DNA of 40,549 bases from Alphaproteobacteria bacterium. Lineage in GTDB: Bacteria > Pseudomonadota > Alphaproteobacteria > Puniceispirillales > Puniceispirillaceae. Under the pieces are notes generated by a model. The model saw nothing but the letters and a program-made list of their open reading frames with translations. It did no database searches and had not been told where the DNA came from. The position numbers and the translations under genes were made by a program. The stretch spans positions 1-40,549 of the forward strand of contig JAURQT010000084.1 in assembly GCA_030835985.1 (NCBI GenBank), written 5' to 3'. How positions within the stretch are numbered: position 1 is the stretch's first letter; each line of letters begins with the position of its first letter. Of the stretch, positions 1 through 8,214 are shown piece by piece.

Positions 1-1530
1 GCCAGAGGTGATGGTCGTCATGATAGAGGCATCTGCCACGCGCAAGCCCTTTAGGCCATGCACTCTAAGGCGAGCATCCACCACCGCCATCTTGTCCGTG
101 CCCATCTTGCAGGTACCGGTAGGGTGATAAATGGTGGTAGAGGTGTTGCGCGCCCATTCCAGAATACCTTCATAATCATCGCCCACTTCCTTGCCGGGTG
201 AAAACTCTGAAGTAATCTGTTCTTTTACCGGTGAGGTTTTACAGATTTTACGGGCAATACGAATCCCCTCTACCAGCGTATCGCAATCAGTCTTTGTGGC
301 CAGATAATTTGGATAAATCCTTGGATGGTCGCCATAATGGCCGGAAGCCAGCTCCAGATGTCCGGCACTTTCCGGGCGAAGCTGCAAGACAGAGGCGGTA
401 AAGGCTGAAAAAGGATGCGGCCCATCAGCCGGACGTGTCGCACTAAAGGGCTGCAGGTGAAACTGAATATCCGGGGTTTCCAGCTCGGGCCGTGTTTTTA
501 AAAAAGCCGCCCCAAGCGAGGCTGCCATCGCCATGGGCCCGGTGCGCTTAAGGGCATATTCAAGCGCAATCCCCATCTTTTGAAACAGGCTGCGCACTTC
601 TGTATTAATAGTGGAGCTAGTACATTTAAAGACTGGCCGGGCTTGCAGATGGTCTTGTAAATTCATCCCCACCCCGGCTAATTCATGAATAGGGCGAATG
701 CCATGCGGGGTTAATTTATCCCCGTCACCAATGCCCGATAACATCAAAATCTGGGGCGAGCCAATCGACCCTGCGCTTAATATAATTTCGCGCCGTGCCT
801 TTATGACGGTTTCAATGCCGTTAACCCTTGCTCTTACCGCGACGGCCTGACGCTTGTCAAAAACAATGCTTTGCGTTTGGGCATGGGTAATGATTTCCAG
901 ATTTTTGCGTTTTCTGGCAGGCACAAGATAGGCACGTGCCGCAGAACAGCGCTGACCATTTCTCATGGTCATCTGAAACATACCCACCCCTTCCTGATCC
1001 TCGCCATTATAATCTGTATAGCGTTTATAGCCCGCGGCAATGGCCGCTTCTGACCAGGCATCTATCACATCGCGCGTTACGCGGTTTTCTGAAACATTTA
1101 ACGGGCCGCCCTTGCCGCGCATATCATCCGCTGCGCCTTCCCAATTTTCAGCATGTTTAAAATAGGGCAGCACATCATCCCAGCCCCAGCCGCTATTGCC
1201 CAATTGCCGCCAATGATCAAAATCCTGTTTCTGACCGCGCACATATAACAGCCCGTTAATAGAGCTGCTGCCGCCCAGTACCCGTCCGCGTGGCCAGGGA
1301 ATAGACCGGCCATTCAGCCCCGGATCAGGCTCGGTATGATAACACCAGTCTGTCGCCGGGTTGCCCATTGTTTTAAAATAGCCAATGGGAATATGTATCC
1401 AGGGATAAATATCGCGCCCGCCAGCTTCCAGCACAGCAACGCTATATCGGCTATCTTCGGATAGCCTGGCGGCAAGCGCACATCCGGCAGAACCAGCACC
1501 AATGACAATAAAATCAAACTCCAAATCCAT
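1..1530 (-). CDS. GMC-family FAD oxidoreductase (choline/alcohol dehydrogenase-like), 3' end cut by the window
   Basis: Reading down from the ATG at 1528-1530 gives 510 residues with no stop before the window edge. Residues 8-20 (IVIGAGSAGCALA) are the N-terminal FAD-binding Rossmann motif. A GGSSSING stretch near residue 90 and GSIGSPQILMLSGIG further on are GMC signatures. YHPTGTCKMG near the end carries the conserved region before the C-terminal active site. The last visible residues (TTITSG) normally precede an Asn-Thr-Asn-Ala-Pro motif, so only some 20-40 residues should be missing. GMC enzymes oxidise alcohols such as choline using FAD; the substrate here cannot be read from sequence, and betA is possible but unproven. 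An AAGGA lies just before the ATG. The gene diverges from an IclR regulator, which probably controls it (inference). Confidence 0.9.
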   Translation of the reverse strand, partial: MDLEFDFIVIGAGSAGCALAARLSEDSRYSVAVLEAGGRDIYPWIHIPIGYFKTMGNPATDWCYHTEPDPGLNGRSIPWPRGRVLGGSSSINGLLYVRGQKQDFDHWRQLGNSGWGWDDVLPYFKHAENWEGAADDMRGKGGPLNVSENRVTRDVIDAWSEAAIAAGYKRYTDYNGEDQEGVGMFQMTMRNGQRCSAARAYLVPARKRKNLEIITHAQTQSIVFDKRQAVAVRARVNGIETVIKARREIILSAGSIGSPQILMLSGIGDGDKLTPHGIRPIHELAGVGMNLQDHLQARPVFKCTSSTINTEVRSLFQKMGIALEYALKRTGPMAMAASLGAAFLKTRPELETPDIQFHLQPFSATRPADGPHPFSAFTASVLQLRPESAGHLELASGHYGDHPRIYPNYLATKTDCDTLVEGIRIARKICKTSPVKEQITSEFSPGKEVGDDYEGILEWARNTSTTIYHPTGTCKMGTDKMAVVDARLRVHGLKGLRVADASIMTTITSG

Positions 1531-1580
1531 ATTCCTTATGAATTTTTATTTTTTGAGACTTTTTGTATCTATTAGTGTAA

Positions 1581-1604
1581 CATTAAACGGTACATGGTTT
1601 AATG
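1581..1604. promoter_or_regulatory. Perfect 8+8 dyad between divergent GMC oxidoreductase and iclR genes; candidate operator
   Basis: CATTAAAC at 1581-1588 is the exact reverse complement of GTTTAATG at 1597-1604, with an 8-base spacer. The site sits almost midway between the two start codons, about 50 bases from each. IclR proteins bind palindromic DNA and often repress themselves and a divergent neighbour, so an operator is likely. The sequence is seen; binding is inferred. Confidence 0.55.
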
Positions 1605-1657
1605 ACTTGTGCAAGCGTAAAATCAAAGTTTTTTCAAAAAGCGTGGTGGAAGCCAAT

Positions 1658-2410
1658 ATGGATAGCGATAAACTTGCCCCGAATTTAAGGATAATCCGCA
1701 TTTTTGAGATATTGGCAAAGCATCATCAGCCCCTCTCGCCGACCGAGTTGAACAATGAGCTGAAAATGCCAAAACAATCCTTGCATCGGCTATGTAATAT
1801 GCTGCTGGAGGAAGGCTATCTGGCGAAAACAGGGCGTAAATTATACCCCTCCCCCCGTTTATTACAGATGGCCTCCGGGCTGGGCACGCTGGGGGTAAAT
1901 AGTACAGCCTGTCATCAAATATTGCGTAAAGTCTCGCACCAGTTTGGCGAGACGGTAAATTTTGTCCGGCCGGAAAAATCCGGCATGAAATATATCGACA
2001 GGGTAGAGACCAACTGGGCTTTTCGCATCCTGCTGCCTGTGGGAACGCACGTCCCCTTTCACTGCACGGCCAGCGGCAAGACCTATCTGGCCTCTCTGCC
2101 AAAGCAAAAACGCGAGAGAATGGCCCGCTCCCTGCATTTGACCAGGCAAACCCCCCAAACGATTGACACAACGATAAATCTGCTGGCGGAATTGGTAAGG
2201 GTCAGGCGGCAAGGCTATGCTGTGGATAATGAAGAATTTCATAATGAGATGGTGGCCATCGCTGTTCCGGTCACCGATTTAAACGGGGATTATTTTGCCT
2301 CGCTTGCGGTACATGGCCCCAGCCCCCGTTTCAAGCTGGAAGAAGCGATACAAAAAATCGATATCCTGCGCCAGGCGGCAACCGAAATACAGCTGATGCT
2401 GTTTTCCTAG
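1658..2410 (+). CDS. IclR-family transcriptional regulator
   Basis: The protein is 250 residues, the usual IclR size. Residues about 8-65 form the winged helix-turn-helix (LAPNLRIIRIFEILAKHH, then PTELNNELKMPKQSLHRL and EEGYL). Residues about 80-250 form the IclR effector domain, with PVGTHVPFHCTASGKTYLA and DNEEFHNEMVAIAVPV as typical segments. The reading frame stays open upstream to 1502, but the conserved fold begins at ATG 1658, which has GGTGGAAG upstream. GTG codons at 1643 and 1646 are alternative starts. The regulator diverges from the GMC oxidoreductase and shares a 24-base dyad with it, so local control of that enzyme by a small-molecule ligand is likely. The ligand is unknown. Confidence 0.9.
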   Translation: MDSDKLAPNLRIIRIFEILAKHHQPLSPTELNNELKMPKQSLHRLCNMLLEEGYLAKTGRKLYPSPRLLQMASGLGTLGVNSTACHQILRKVSHQFGETVNFVRPEKSGMKYIDRVETNWAFRILLPVGTHVPFHCTASGKTYLASLPKQKRERMARSLHLTRQTPQTIDTTINLLAELVRVRRQGYAVDNEEFHNEMVAIAVPVTDLNGDYFASLAVHGPSPRFKLEEAIQKIDILRQAATEIQLMLFS

Positions 2411-2434
2411 ATAATTGCGATACACAGACGCCAT

Positions 2435-2467
2435 AAAAAAAGACCCGAAATTTCTCTCGGGTCTTTT
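2435..2467. terminator. Bidirectional rho-independent terminator between iclR and rpsI
   Basis: AGACCCGA (2441-2448) pairs with TCGGGTCT (2457-2464) around an 8-base loop. A run of A on the left and TTTT on the right give a U-tract on both strands. The longer tract (seven U) faces the rpsI side, so this should end the rplM-rpsI transcript and also serve the convergent iclR. Confidence 0.85.
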
Positions 2468-2495
2468 GACTTGCATATTTTTCGTAAAACGTTTC

Positions 2496-2993
2496 TTAGC
2501 GCTTGGAGAACTGGAAGCTCCGGCGGGCTTTTGCCTTACCGTATTTTTTCCGTTCCACTACACGCGGGTCACGGGTCATAAAGCCGCCTGCTTTCAGCGC
2601 TGGCCGCAAGCCAGGCTCAAAATAGGTAAGTGCCCGGCTGATACCATGACGTACCGCGCCTGCCTGACCAGATAGCCCGCCGCCCACAACAGTGGCGACG
2701 ATATCAAACTCATCCTTGCGCTCTGCTACTTCAAAAGGCTGTTGCAGGATCATCTGCAAAACCGGGCGCGCAAAATAGGCGGTCACATCACGGCCATTAA
2801 TAGTGATGCGGCCAGATCCCCGCTTTAGCCATACACGGGCAATCGCGTTTTTACGCCGGCCTGTCGCATAAGAGCGGCCATGCTCGTCAATCTTTGGCTC
2901 AGCCGGTGCGGCGGTTTCAACAACTGTCGTTTCTGCCAGTGTTTCAAGTGCGGCCATGCCTGTTTCTTCGGTCTGTGTTGTTTCTTCAGCCAT
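2496..2993 (-). CDS. rpsI: 30S ribosomal protein S9 with acidic N-terminal extension
   Basis: The product is 165 residues against about 130 in E. coli. The S9 core starts near residue 42 ([15 protein letters not shown]) and ends in the canonical Arg/Lys-rich tail SFQFSKR, which reaches the decoding centre in ribosomes. The first 35 or so residues are an extra Glu/Thr/Ala-rich acidic segment. The gene follows rplM with only 2 bases between them, the usual L13-S9 operon, and is followed by a strong hairpin terminator. A later start would remove the extension, but no in-frame Met lies next to the core, and the ATG at 2991-2993 sits right after the rplM stop. Confidence 0.97.
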   Translation of the reverse strand: MAEETTQTEETGMAALETLAETTVVETAAPAEPKIDEHGRSYATGRRKNAIARVWLKRGSGRITINGRDVTAYFARPVLQMILQQPFEVAERKDEFDIVATVVGGGLSGQAGAVRHGISRALTYFEPGLRPALKAGGFMTRDPRVVERKKYGKAKARRSFQFSKR

Positions 2994-2995
2994 GA

Positions 2996-3463
2996 CTACC
3001 TCTTATTCTTTGGGTTCATACCGGCAACATCCAGCATCTCTGGCTGCTGTGCTTCATGGGGATGTTCTGCACCGGCATAGATATGCAGGTTGGACATTAC
3101 TTTACGTCCCAATGGGCCGCGCGGTACCATCCGCTCAACCGCTTTGGAAAGCACCCGCTCGGGGAAACGACCATCCAGCAGCTTGTCTGCGGTGCGTGAC
3201 TTAATCCCGCCCGGATAACCTGTATGCCAGTAATAGGTCTTCTGGTTACGCTTATTGCCGGTCAGCTTGACCTTTTCAGCATTGATGACAATCACATGAT
3301 CGCCGCAATCCATATTCGGGGTATAATCCGGCTTGTGCTTGCCGCGCAGGCGCATCGCCAGGATTGAGGCCAGACGGCCAAGAACAACATCTTCAGCATC
3401 GACCAGAATCCATTTCTTGACGATATCTTTAGGTGTTGCCACGTAAGTCCGTGGTAGGGGCAT
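2996..3463 (-). CDS. rplM: 50S ribosomal protein L13
   Basis: The product is 155 residues. The core has typical L13 blocks: [49 protein letters not shown], and a [13 protein letters not shown] stretch. L13 is an early-assembly protein of the large subunit. The start ATG at 3461-3463 has a strong Shine-Dalgarno (TTGGAGG) about 8 bases upstream. It is the first gene of the rplM-rpsI pair. A candidate promoter and a 16-base palindrome lie 70-125 bases upstream. Confidence 0.97.
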   Translation of the reverse strand: MPLPRTYVATPKDIVKKWILVDAEDVVLGRLASILAMRLRGKHKPDYTPNMDCGDHVIVINAEKVKLTGNKRNQKTYYWHTGYPGGIKSRTADKLLDGRFPERVLSKAVERMVPRGPLGRKVMSNLHIYAGAEHPHEAQQPEMLDVAGMNPKNKR

Positions 3464-3532
3464 GAGTTAAACCTCCAACTAAAAACAAAATCAGCCACCC
3501 CGTATATTCCCTCTATGAAAAAATCGAAGAAG

Positions 3533-3548
3533 AGCTATCCGGATAGCT
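3533..3548. promoter_or_regulatory. Perfect 16-base palindrome upstream of rplM
   Basis: AGCTATCC at 3533-3540 is followed directly by its reverse complement GGATAGCT at 3541-3548. If the promoter at 3560-3588 is right, the palindrome lies at about +5 to +20 of the rplM transcript. It would then form either a 5'-terminal hairpin (6-bp stem, CCGG loop) or a repressor site over the start of transcription. Its role is unknown. Confidence 0.45.
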
Positions 3549-3559
3549 GGTGAAGGCTT

Positions 3560-3588
3560 GTTCTAGAGCAGTGCGGGCAAAAGATCAA
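3560..3588 (-). promoter_or_regulatory. Candidate sigma-70 promoter for rplM-rpsI
   Basis: On the minus strand TTGATC (3588-3583) and TAGAAC (3565-3560) are separated by exactly 17 bases. Each hexamer matches the consensus at 4 of 6 positions. The predicted start near 3552 would give a 5' untranslated region of about 90 bases. This is a pattern match only. Confidence 0.35.
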
Positions 3589-3832
3589 GCGCTTTATTTT
3601 CATCAAAATTTAAAAAATGTATATAGTACAGTATATTAAAAATAAGGTATTATTTTACCATATACTTTTACAGCGCAAAAAGCCTCTCTTATCCCTATAT
3701 CGGCATTACGCCTTTGCCTTGCCCTGATTTTTAGGTCAGATTAAAGGTAGTAATTTTGATGCTTGGGCGATATTATATGCCCTTAAATTAACTATCCTTT
3801 ATTTTAAAAACCGATACTGAATTTTACCTGCC

Positions 3833-4492
3833 ATGATCATTCTAATCGACAATTATGATAGCTTCACCTGGAATTTATGGCATTTTCTGTCCGATTTGGG
3901 CGCAGAGGTTATCACTATCCGCAATGATGCCAAATCGGTAGAGGAAATATTGGCGATGCAGCCTTCCGGCCTGGTGCTTTCGCCTGGCCCTGGCGTGCCA
4001 GCGGATGCCGGTATTCTGGTGGATTTGATAAAAGCCGCCCCGGCCAGCCTGCCGATTATGGGGGTATGTTTGGGCCATCAGGCCATTTGCACCGCCTTTG
4101 GCGGCAAGCTGAAACATTTCTCGCCGCCCATGCATGGCAAGCTTTCCTATATCACCCATCAAAATCAGGGGATATTTGAAGGCATAGACAGCCAGTTTGT
4201 TGTCACCCGCTATCATTCCCTGCTGGCAGATGAAGCCCATTTGCCGGATTGCCTGAATATCACCGCCACTACAGCCGATGGTAAAATTATGGGTCTGGAA
4301 CATCAAAGCCGGCCTATTCACGGGGTGCAGTTTCATCCTGAATCTATCGCTTCTGCAGGCGGCTACCGATTATTGCGCACCTTTCTGGCCTTTACCGGCC
4401 AAAATAACTTACCAGATGAAGCAGAAATGCTGCGCCTGGAAAGCCAGCTTCTCGCCCTGGATAAAAAATTTCCGGATCAGGTTCATGTCTGA
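3833..4492 (+). CDS. trpG: Anthranilate synthase glutamine amidotransferase component
   Basis: This is a 219-residue class I glutamine amidotransferase that releases ammonia from glutamine for anthranilate synthesis by TrpE. The triad is visible: nucleophile Cys79 in MGVCLGHQ, and His168 and Glu170 in GVQFHPES. LSPGPG at 49-54 is the oxyanion-hole region. The protein starts directly in the conserved IILIDNYDSFTWNL strand. Its stop overlaps the trpD start by 8 bases, implying translational coupling. No trpE lies in the window, so its partner is encoded elsewhere. As in many bacteria it may also serve PabB in folate synthesis (inference). Confidence 0.93.
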   Translation: MIILIDNYDSFTWNLWHFLSDLGAEVITIRNDAKSVEEILAMQPSGLVLSPGPGVPADAGILVDLIKAAPASLPIMGVCLGHQAICTAFGGKLKHFSPPMHGKLSYITHQNQGIFEGIDSQFVVTRYHSLLADEAHLPDCLNITATTADGKIMGLEHQSRPIHGVQFHPESIASAGGYRLLRTFLAFTGQNNLPDEAEMLRLESQLLALDKKFPDQVHV

Positions 4493-5507
4493 AAAATTAC
4501 ACCATATTACCAAGCAAATAATCGAGGGAACAGAACTGCCAGAAGCGGTGATGCGCACGGCCTTTGACGAGATTATGGAAGGTCAGGCCAGCCCGGTGGA
4601 ATTGGCCAGCTTTCTGGTCGGGTTGCGGATGCGCGGCGAAACCCCTGAGGATATCGCTGCCGGAGCCGGCGTCCTGCGCAGCAAAGCCTTGCATATTAAC
4701 GCCCCGGATGCGGCAATGGATATAGTTGGTACAGGCGGCGATAAAATCGGTACCTATAATATTTCTACCGCAACAGCGATGGTGGTTGCAGGGGCAGGTA
4801 TTCCAGTGGCCAAACATGGCAATAAGGCAGTTTCTTCCAAAAGCGGAGCCGCCGATGTCCTGTCCATGCTGGGCATTAATATGGAATGCCCGTTTGCGGC
4901 GCTGGAAGAAGCGCTGGAGGCGGCAGGTGTTGTCTTTTTAATGGCACCGCGCCATCATGCCGCCATGCGCCATGTAGGCCCTATCCGAGCAGAGCTTGGG
5001 GTGCGCACTATTTTTAACTTGCTGGGCCCGCTTTCCAATCCGGCACAGGTGACGCGGATACTGGTCGGCAGTTTTGATGCGGTGTGGTTGCGCCCCTTTG
5101 CCAAAGCGCTGGATAAGCTGGGAACACGCCATGCCTGGGTCGTGCATGGGGCAGATGGCCTGGATGAGCTTAGCACCACTGGCACAAACCAGATTACCGA
5201 ATTACGCAATGGTCAGATAAAGAGCTTTACCCTGCACCCGTCTGATCTGGGGCTAAAAACCGCCTCGATAGACGATATCAGGGGCGGCAATCCGGAAGTG
5301 AATGCCGCTGCCTTGCGCCGCCTTCTTGAGGGCGAGGCAGGGCCTTACCGCGATATTGTGTTGCTGAACGCTGCCGGGGCGCTGGTCGCCGGCGGGCATG
5401 AAACAGAATTATCAAATGCGCTGGGGCGTGCCACAGCAGCCATTGACAGCAAAAAGGCGTTAAATGCGTTAGATACCCTGATTAAAACAACTAATAAAAA
5501 TATATAA
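4485..5507 (+). CDS. trpD: Anthranilate phosphoribosyltransferase
   Basis: The product is 340 residues, normal for TrpD, which joins anthranilate to PRPP. The PRPP-binding loop is VGTGGD at 81-86, followed by YNIST. KHGNKAVSSKSG at 110-121 carries further PRPP and anthranilate contacts. MAPRHHAAMRHVGPIRAELG and IFNLLGPLSNP are family blocks. The frame is open upstream through trpG, but the TrpD fold starts at ATG 4485, inside the last codons of trpG. trpC follows after 10 bases. Confidence 0.96.
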   Translation: MSEKLHHITKQIIEGTELPEAVMRTAFDEIMEGQASPVELASFLVGLRMRGETPEDIAAGAGVLRSKALHINAPDAAMDIVGTGGDKIGTYNISTATAMVVAGAGIPVAKHGNKAVSSKSGAADVLSMLGINMECPFAALEEALEAAGVVFLMAPRHHAAMRHVGPIRAELGVRTIFNLLGPLSNPAQVTRILVGSFDAVWLRPFAKALDKLGTRHAWVVHGADGLDELSTTGTNQITELRNGQIKSFTLHPSDLGLKTASIDDIRGGNPEVNAAALRRLLEGEAGPYRDIVLLNAAGALVAGGHETELSNALGRATAAIDSKKALNALDTLIKTTNKNI

Positions 5508-5517
5508 AAACAGATAT

Positions 5518-6321
5518 ATGTCAGATACTCTTAACAAAATAAATGAAACAAAAAGTGCAGAAATATCTGCCCTAAAACAACAGATCAGCCAGGCTGAATT
5601 AGAGGCACGCGCCAAACTGGCCGATGCCCCCAGGGGTTTTATTTCTGCTCTCAGGCGCGCGTCTGAAACCGGATATGGGCTGATAGCCGAGCTGAAAAAA
5701 GCCTCTCCTTCCAAGGGGCTGATACGCCCGGATTTTGACCCGCCCAGCCTGGCACACGCCTATGAAGAAGGCGGGGCAAGCTGTCTTTCGGTTCTGACCG
5801 ATAAAACCTATTTTCAGGGCGATAATCTGTATTTGCAGGCCGCCAGAGGTGCGGTATCCCTGCCCGTCCTGCGCAAGGATTTTATGATTGACCCCATCCA
5901 GATTATCGAGAGCCGCGCCCTGGGGGCAGATTGTATTTTGCTGATTATGGCCTCGCTCTCTCTGGCACAGGCGCGCGAGCTGGAAGCGGCCGCCCATGAA
6001 TGGGGGATGGATGTGCTGATAGAGGTACATGATGCAAGCGAGCTGGAAAGCGCTTGCCAGCTGCAATCGCCGCTGATGGGGATTAATAACCGTAATTTAA
6101 AAACAATGGAAATATCGCTGGAAGTAGGCAAATCCATGTTGCCGCTACTGCCGGATGGGCGTATCGCAGTTGCTGAAAGCGGCCTGTTTCATCCCAGCGA
6201 TCTGGCAGAAATGGCCGCTGCCGGTGCCAGATGTTTTCTGATAGGCGAGAGTTTGATGCGCGCACAAGATGTATACCAGGCAACCAGGGATATCCTTGCC
6301 AACCCCGTAGCCAGTAAATAA
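5518..6321 (+). CDS. trpC: Indole-3-glycerol phosphate synthase
   Basis: This 267-residue single-domain TIM barrel converts CdRP to indole-3-glycerol phosphate. Catalytic segments are IAELKKASPSKG (about 56-67, with the catalytic lysine near 60), LRKDF (118-122), VLIEVHD (166-172), INNRNLKT (189-196) and the phosphate-binding ESGL (220-223). The first 40 residues are the helical extension with the usual LEARAKLADAPRGF-like block. There is no fused TrpF domain. It sits third in trpGDC and 31 bases before moaC. Confidence 0.96.
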   Translation: MSDTLNKINETKSAEISALKQQISQAELEARAKLADAPRGFISALRRASETGYGLIAELKKASPSKGLIRPDFDPPSLAHAYEEGGASCLSVLTDKTYFQGDNLYLQAARGAVSLPVLRKDFMIDPIQIIESRALGADCILLIMASLSLAQARELEAAAHEWGMDVLIEVHDASELESACQLQSPLMGINNRNLKTMEISLEVGKSMLPLLPDGRIAVAESGLFHPSDLAEMAAAGARCFLIGESLMRAQDVYQATRDILANPVASK

Positions 6322-6352
6322 CAGCAAAAAAAAGGGGGGGAGAGATAAAGAG

Positions 6353-6832
6353 ATGGCTGATTTTACGCATTTCACCCATGATGGCCGCCCGCAAATGGTG
6401 AATGTGGGCGAGAAGGAGGAGACCAGCCGCAAAGCAATTGCCACAGGACAGGTTTTTGTCCAGGCAGCTACCCTTTCTGCGGTACGTGAGGGCGGGCTGA
6501 AAAAAGGCGATGTGCTTTCTGTCGCGCAGCTGGCTGGCATTATGGGGGCAAAAAAAACCAGCGAGCTTATCCCCCTTTGCCATCCATTAAGCCTTAGCCA
6601 TATTGATGTCTCTCTGGCACTGAATGAGACAGATTGCGCCATTGATATCCGCGCAGAATGTCGCCTGCAAGGGCGCACAGGCGTAGAGATGGAAGCCCTG
6701 ACAGCTGTTAGTATCGCCGCCCTGACCGTCTATGATATGTGCAAATCTATCGATAGGGATATGCAAATCGGCCAGATAGGATTAATCCATAAATCTGGCG
6801 GCAAATCAGGTGATTTTGAAAAAAATGACTGA
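6353..6832 (+). CDS. moaC: Cyclic pyranopterin monophosphate synthase
   Basis: The 159-residue product is a normal MoaC, which with MoaA makes the first pterin intermediate of molybdenum cofactor from GTP. KKTSELIPLCHPL (67-79), GVEMEALTA (110-118) and DMCKSID (128-134) hold the conserved active-site residues. KSGGKSG (147-153) carries the C-terminal lysines. An A8G7 purine tract and GAGATAAAGAG precede the start. The end overlaps moeA by 8 bases. It is placed after trpC, so the trp and moco genes may be co-transcribed. Confidence 0.96.
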   Translation: MADFTHFTHDGRPQMVNVGEKEETSRKAIATGQVFVQAATLSAVREGGLKKGDVLSVAQLAGIMGAKKTSELIPLCHPLSLSHIDVSLALNETDCAIDIRAECRLQGRTGVEMEALTAVSIAALTVYDMCKSIDRDMQIGQIGLIHKSGGKSGDFEKND

Positions 6833-8054
6833 GCTAAAACCCGTTGCAGAGGCACAGGAAGCTATTTTTTCGATGATGGGACGCGCGCCCGGCGAGACTA
6901 TCGCCCTGCAAGAAGCAGCTGGCCGTATATTGGCACAAGATATTACCGCTCTTATACCCCATCCTGCGGCCGATATCTCGGCAATGGATGGCTATGCCCT
7001 GCAAACCAATGAAAACGCGCTGCCAGCGGGTACCGCGTTTGATGTCACAGGCGAAGCGGCGGCCGGGCATATCGCGGCAGGGAGGCTGGCAGATGGCCAG
7101 GCAATGCGTATTTTTACCGGCGCCTATCTGCCGGAAGGGGCAGATGCTATCGCCCTGCAAGAAGATGTCCACAAAAAAGCCGGCAGCATCATCTTGCAAG
7201 AAGGTGTGAAGCCCGGCCAGTTTGTGCGTCCAAAAGGGCTGGATTTTAACCAGGGCGAGGGTATTTTATCTGCTGGTACACTGCTTGGCGCACGTCATCT
7301 GGCGCTGGCGAGCCTGGCAGGGCATACAAATCTGCCTGTCCGAAAAAAGCCGGTAGTGGCTATCCTGTCCAGCGGTGATGAGCTGGTAGAGGTCGGCCGC
7401 GCGCCTGAAACCGGCCAGCTTATCAATTCCAATAGCGTTTTTTTGCGCCATGCGCTGCAACAGACAGGTGCAGAAATTATTGATTTGGGCATTATCGGGG
7501 ATAAGGCACAGGCACTTATCACTGCTCTGGAGGCCGGTCGTGCCAGATATGGCCAGTTTGACCTGATTGTCTGTACAGGCGGGGCATCGGTTGGCAATCA
7601 CGACCATATTGCATCTGATTTAATGGCCGATAGCGCCGCAGAAATAGATTTTTGGCGCATTGCCATGCGACCGGGAAAACCACTGATCGCGGCAAGCTGG
7701 CAAAATATCCCCTTTTTAGGCCTGCCAGGCAATCCGGTTTCTGCAGGCGTATGCAGCCTGGTCTTTGTCTTGCCAGCGATACGGGTGTTTCTTGGCCTCT
7801 CTGCCCTGCCCGAAACGCGCCTCATGCCTCTGGCCATCGATATGCCGGAAAATGACCGCCGCCAGGACTATATCCGTGCCCAATATGTCCATAATTCGCA
7901 CGGCCAGCTTTGTGTTAAACCCTTTGGCAGGCAGGATAGCTCCATGCTGCGTAATTTTTGCCATGCCGAGCTGCTTATCCTGCGCCCACCTTATGCCAAA
8001 GCTGTACTGGCGGGCGAAAATGTCCCGGTGATGGATATTCCGGCCAGCCTGTAA
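6825..8054 (+). CDS. moeA: Molybdopterin molybdenumtransferase
   Basis: The product is 409 residues. MoeA inserts molybdate into adenylated molybdopterin. Residues 52-58 (SAMDGYA) belong to the N-terminal domain, followed by the beta-rich domain. The central MoCF_biosynth domain has SSGDEL (182-187), CTGGASVGNHD (250-260), RPGKP (282-286) and GLPGNPVS (299-306). Residues from about 330 form domain IV. I chose ATG 6825, which overlaps the moaC stop by 8 bases and has AGGTGA 11 bases upstream. GTG 6810 would add five residues and lacks a spaced Shine-Dalgarno. Confidence 0.95.
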   Translation: MTELKPVAEAQEAIFSMMGRAPGETIALQEAAGRILAQDITALIPHPAADISAMDGYALQTNENALPAGTAFDVTGEAAAGHIAAGRLADGQAMRIFTGAYLPEGADAIALQEDVHKKAGSIILQEGVKPGQFVRPKGLDFNQGEGILSAGTLLGARHLALASLAGHTNLPVRKKPVVAILSSGDELVEVGRAPETGQLINSNSVFLRHALQQTGAEIIDLGIIGDKAQALITALEAGRARYGQFDLIVCTGGASVGNHDHIASDLMADSAAEIDFWRIAMRPGKPLIAASWQNIPFLGLPGNPVSAGVCSLVFVLPAIRVFLGLSALPETRLMPLAIDMPENDRRQDYIRAQYVHNSHGQLCVKPFGRQDSSMLRNFCHAELLILRPPYAKAVLAGENVPVMDIPASL

Positions 8055-8124
8055 CCGCCGCCCCTCTATCACCCGAATGTCAAATTTTTTGAAATATTCT
8101 TGATTTGTTCTTTTTCCTGAGATA

Positions 8125-8139
8125 GAACAGAAACAGAAC
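8125..8139. promoter_or_regulatory. LexA (SOS) box upstream of lexA
   Basis: GAAC-N7-GAAC lies at 8125-8139, which read on the other strand is GTTC-N7-GTTC, the known alphaproteobacterial LexA site. A further GTTC sits at 8107-8110. The box is about 75 bases before the lexA start, fitting autoregulation. A GATAAT at 8155-8160 could be the -10 element, which would place the box near the -35 region (inference). Confidence 0.85.
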
Positions 8140-8214
8140 ACTATTTTGTGCCATGATAATATTGGGATAATATCAGGGCATTTTTGGCATTATCCGGAAT
8201 AGAGGAGCATACGC

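Larger units (their letters stand above)
3464..3832. other. 369-base AT-rich gap between divergent rplM and trpG
   Basis: No gene is visible here. The left part holds the rplM Shine-Dalgarno, a perfect 16-base palindrome (3533-3548) and a candidate rplM promoter (3560-3588). The middle (about 3600-3670) is very AT-rich. The right part should hold the trpG promoter, but I find no convincing -35/-10 pair, no clear Shine-Dalgarno before trpG, and no Trp-codon-rich leader peptide or attenuator. Confidence 0.6.

Noticed and set aside
1623-2171. 182-residue open frame antisense to the IclR gene
   Set aside because: No family resemblance, and the sense strand encodes a full IclR protein.
3464-3832. 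tRNA gene or trp leader peptide in the rplM-trpG gap
   Set aside because: No cloverleaf arms and no short frame with clustered Trp codons found.
4278-4484. Longer N terminus for trpD reaching back into trpG
   Set aside because: The added 69 residues match no TrpD and merely read trpG in another frame.
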